Assembly (NCBI GenBank): GCA_014323965.1
Contig: JACONB010000144.1
Coordinates: forward strand, 1-5,463
Source: Prochloron sp. SP5CPC1
GTDB lineage: Bacteria; Cyanobacteriota; Cyanobacteriia; Cyanobacteriales; Prochloraceae
Reading direction: 5' to 3'
DNA: 5,463 nucleotides
Part shown: positions 5,443 through 5,463 of the stretch, piece by piece
Position numbering within the stretch: the first letter of the stretch is position 1
Layout: the number at the start of each line of letters is the position of its first letter
Notes under the pieces: model-generated
What the model was told of the DNA's origin: nothing
The model's database searches: none
The model's input: only the letters and a program-made list of their open reading frames with translations
Program-made: the position numbers and the translations under genes

Positions 5443-5459
5443 GTCCACCTGGCGTGGAC
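5443..5459. repeat. Inverted repeat GTCCAC-ctggc-GTGGAC at right edge
   Basis: A perfect six-base stem with a five-base loop is followed by CTTT as the window ends. It could be the stem of a terminator for a plus-strand gene or part of an imported repeat; the edge cuts off what is needed to decide. AGTCCA also repeats directly at 5434-5439 and 5442-5447. The rest of 5268-5463 holds only the pilin promoter, ribosome site and T/A-rich spacer; I see no gene there. Confidence 0.4.
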
Positions 5460-5463
5460 CTTT

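Overview
The window looks like chromosomal DNA of a filamentous-type cyanobacterium. The evidence is a FimT/GspH-type pilin of a style familiar from cyanobacteria, a perfect HIP1 octamer (GCGATCGC, 3286-3293), and short tandem GCGCAAAG-type and ATCTGCGTGA-type intergenic repeats of the kind scattered through cyanobacterial genomes. Genus cannot be fixed from the sequence. All genes lie on the minus strand and are read here from right to left.

Right end to left: 5268-5463 is upstream DNA with a good sigma-70-type promoter (TTGACA, 17 nt, TATTCT). At 4629-5267 lies a 212-codon secreted-pilin gene with a prepilin peptidase site. After 64 nt carrying a tandem GCGCAAAG repeat comes a GNAT-family N-acetyltransferase (3851-4564). 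Its frame continues past an in-frame TGA for 85 more codons (to 3593), and the tail on both sides of that stop is built from three related units of about 40 residues. A repeat-rich intergenic stretch (3318-3592) follows; it holds a 35-nt insert bounded by 10-bp direct repeats, several inverted repeats and a candidate promoter. From 3317 to the left edge runs one very long frame (1,105 codons, 3' end outside the window). It encodes a Glu/Gln/Leu-rich coiled-coil protein with one FG-GAP/VCBS-type calcium-binding unit and Trp/His-rich islands.

The most striking point is that this long frame keeps phase for 3.3 kb with no frameshift, yet is interrupted near its 5' end by TGA, TAG and TAA, one of each. 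It has no in-frame Met codon after the first and only one Cys codon. With the TGA in the neighbouring acetyltransferase, four in-frame nonsense codons fall within about 1.5 kb, while the adjacent pilin gene is intact. Substitution-only decay, base-calling error or readthrough are all possible; reassignment of a single stop codon is not, because all three stop codons occur.

Functionally, only the pilin has a clear role (type IV pilus/pseudopilus minor subunit at the cell envelope). The acetyltransferase substrate and the role of the giant protein are unknown. Shared strand and short spacing suggest that pilin and acetyltransferase may be cotranscribed; the giant gene probably has its own promoter.
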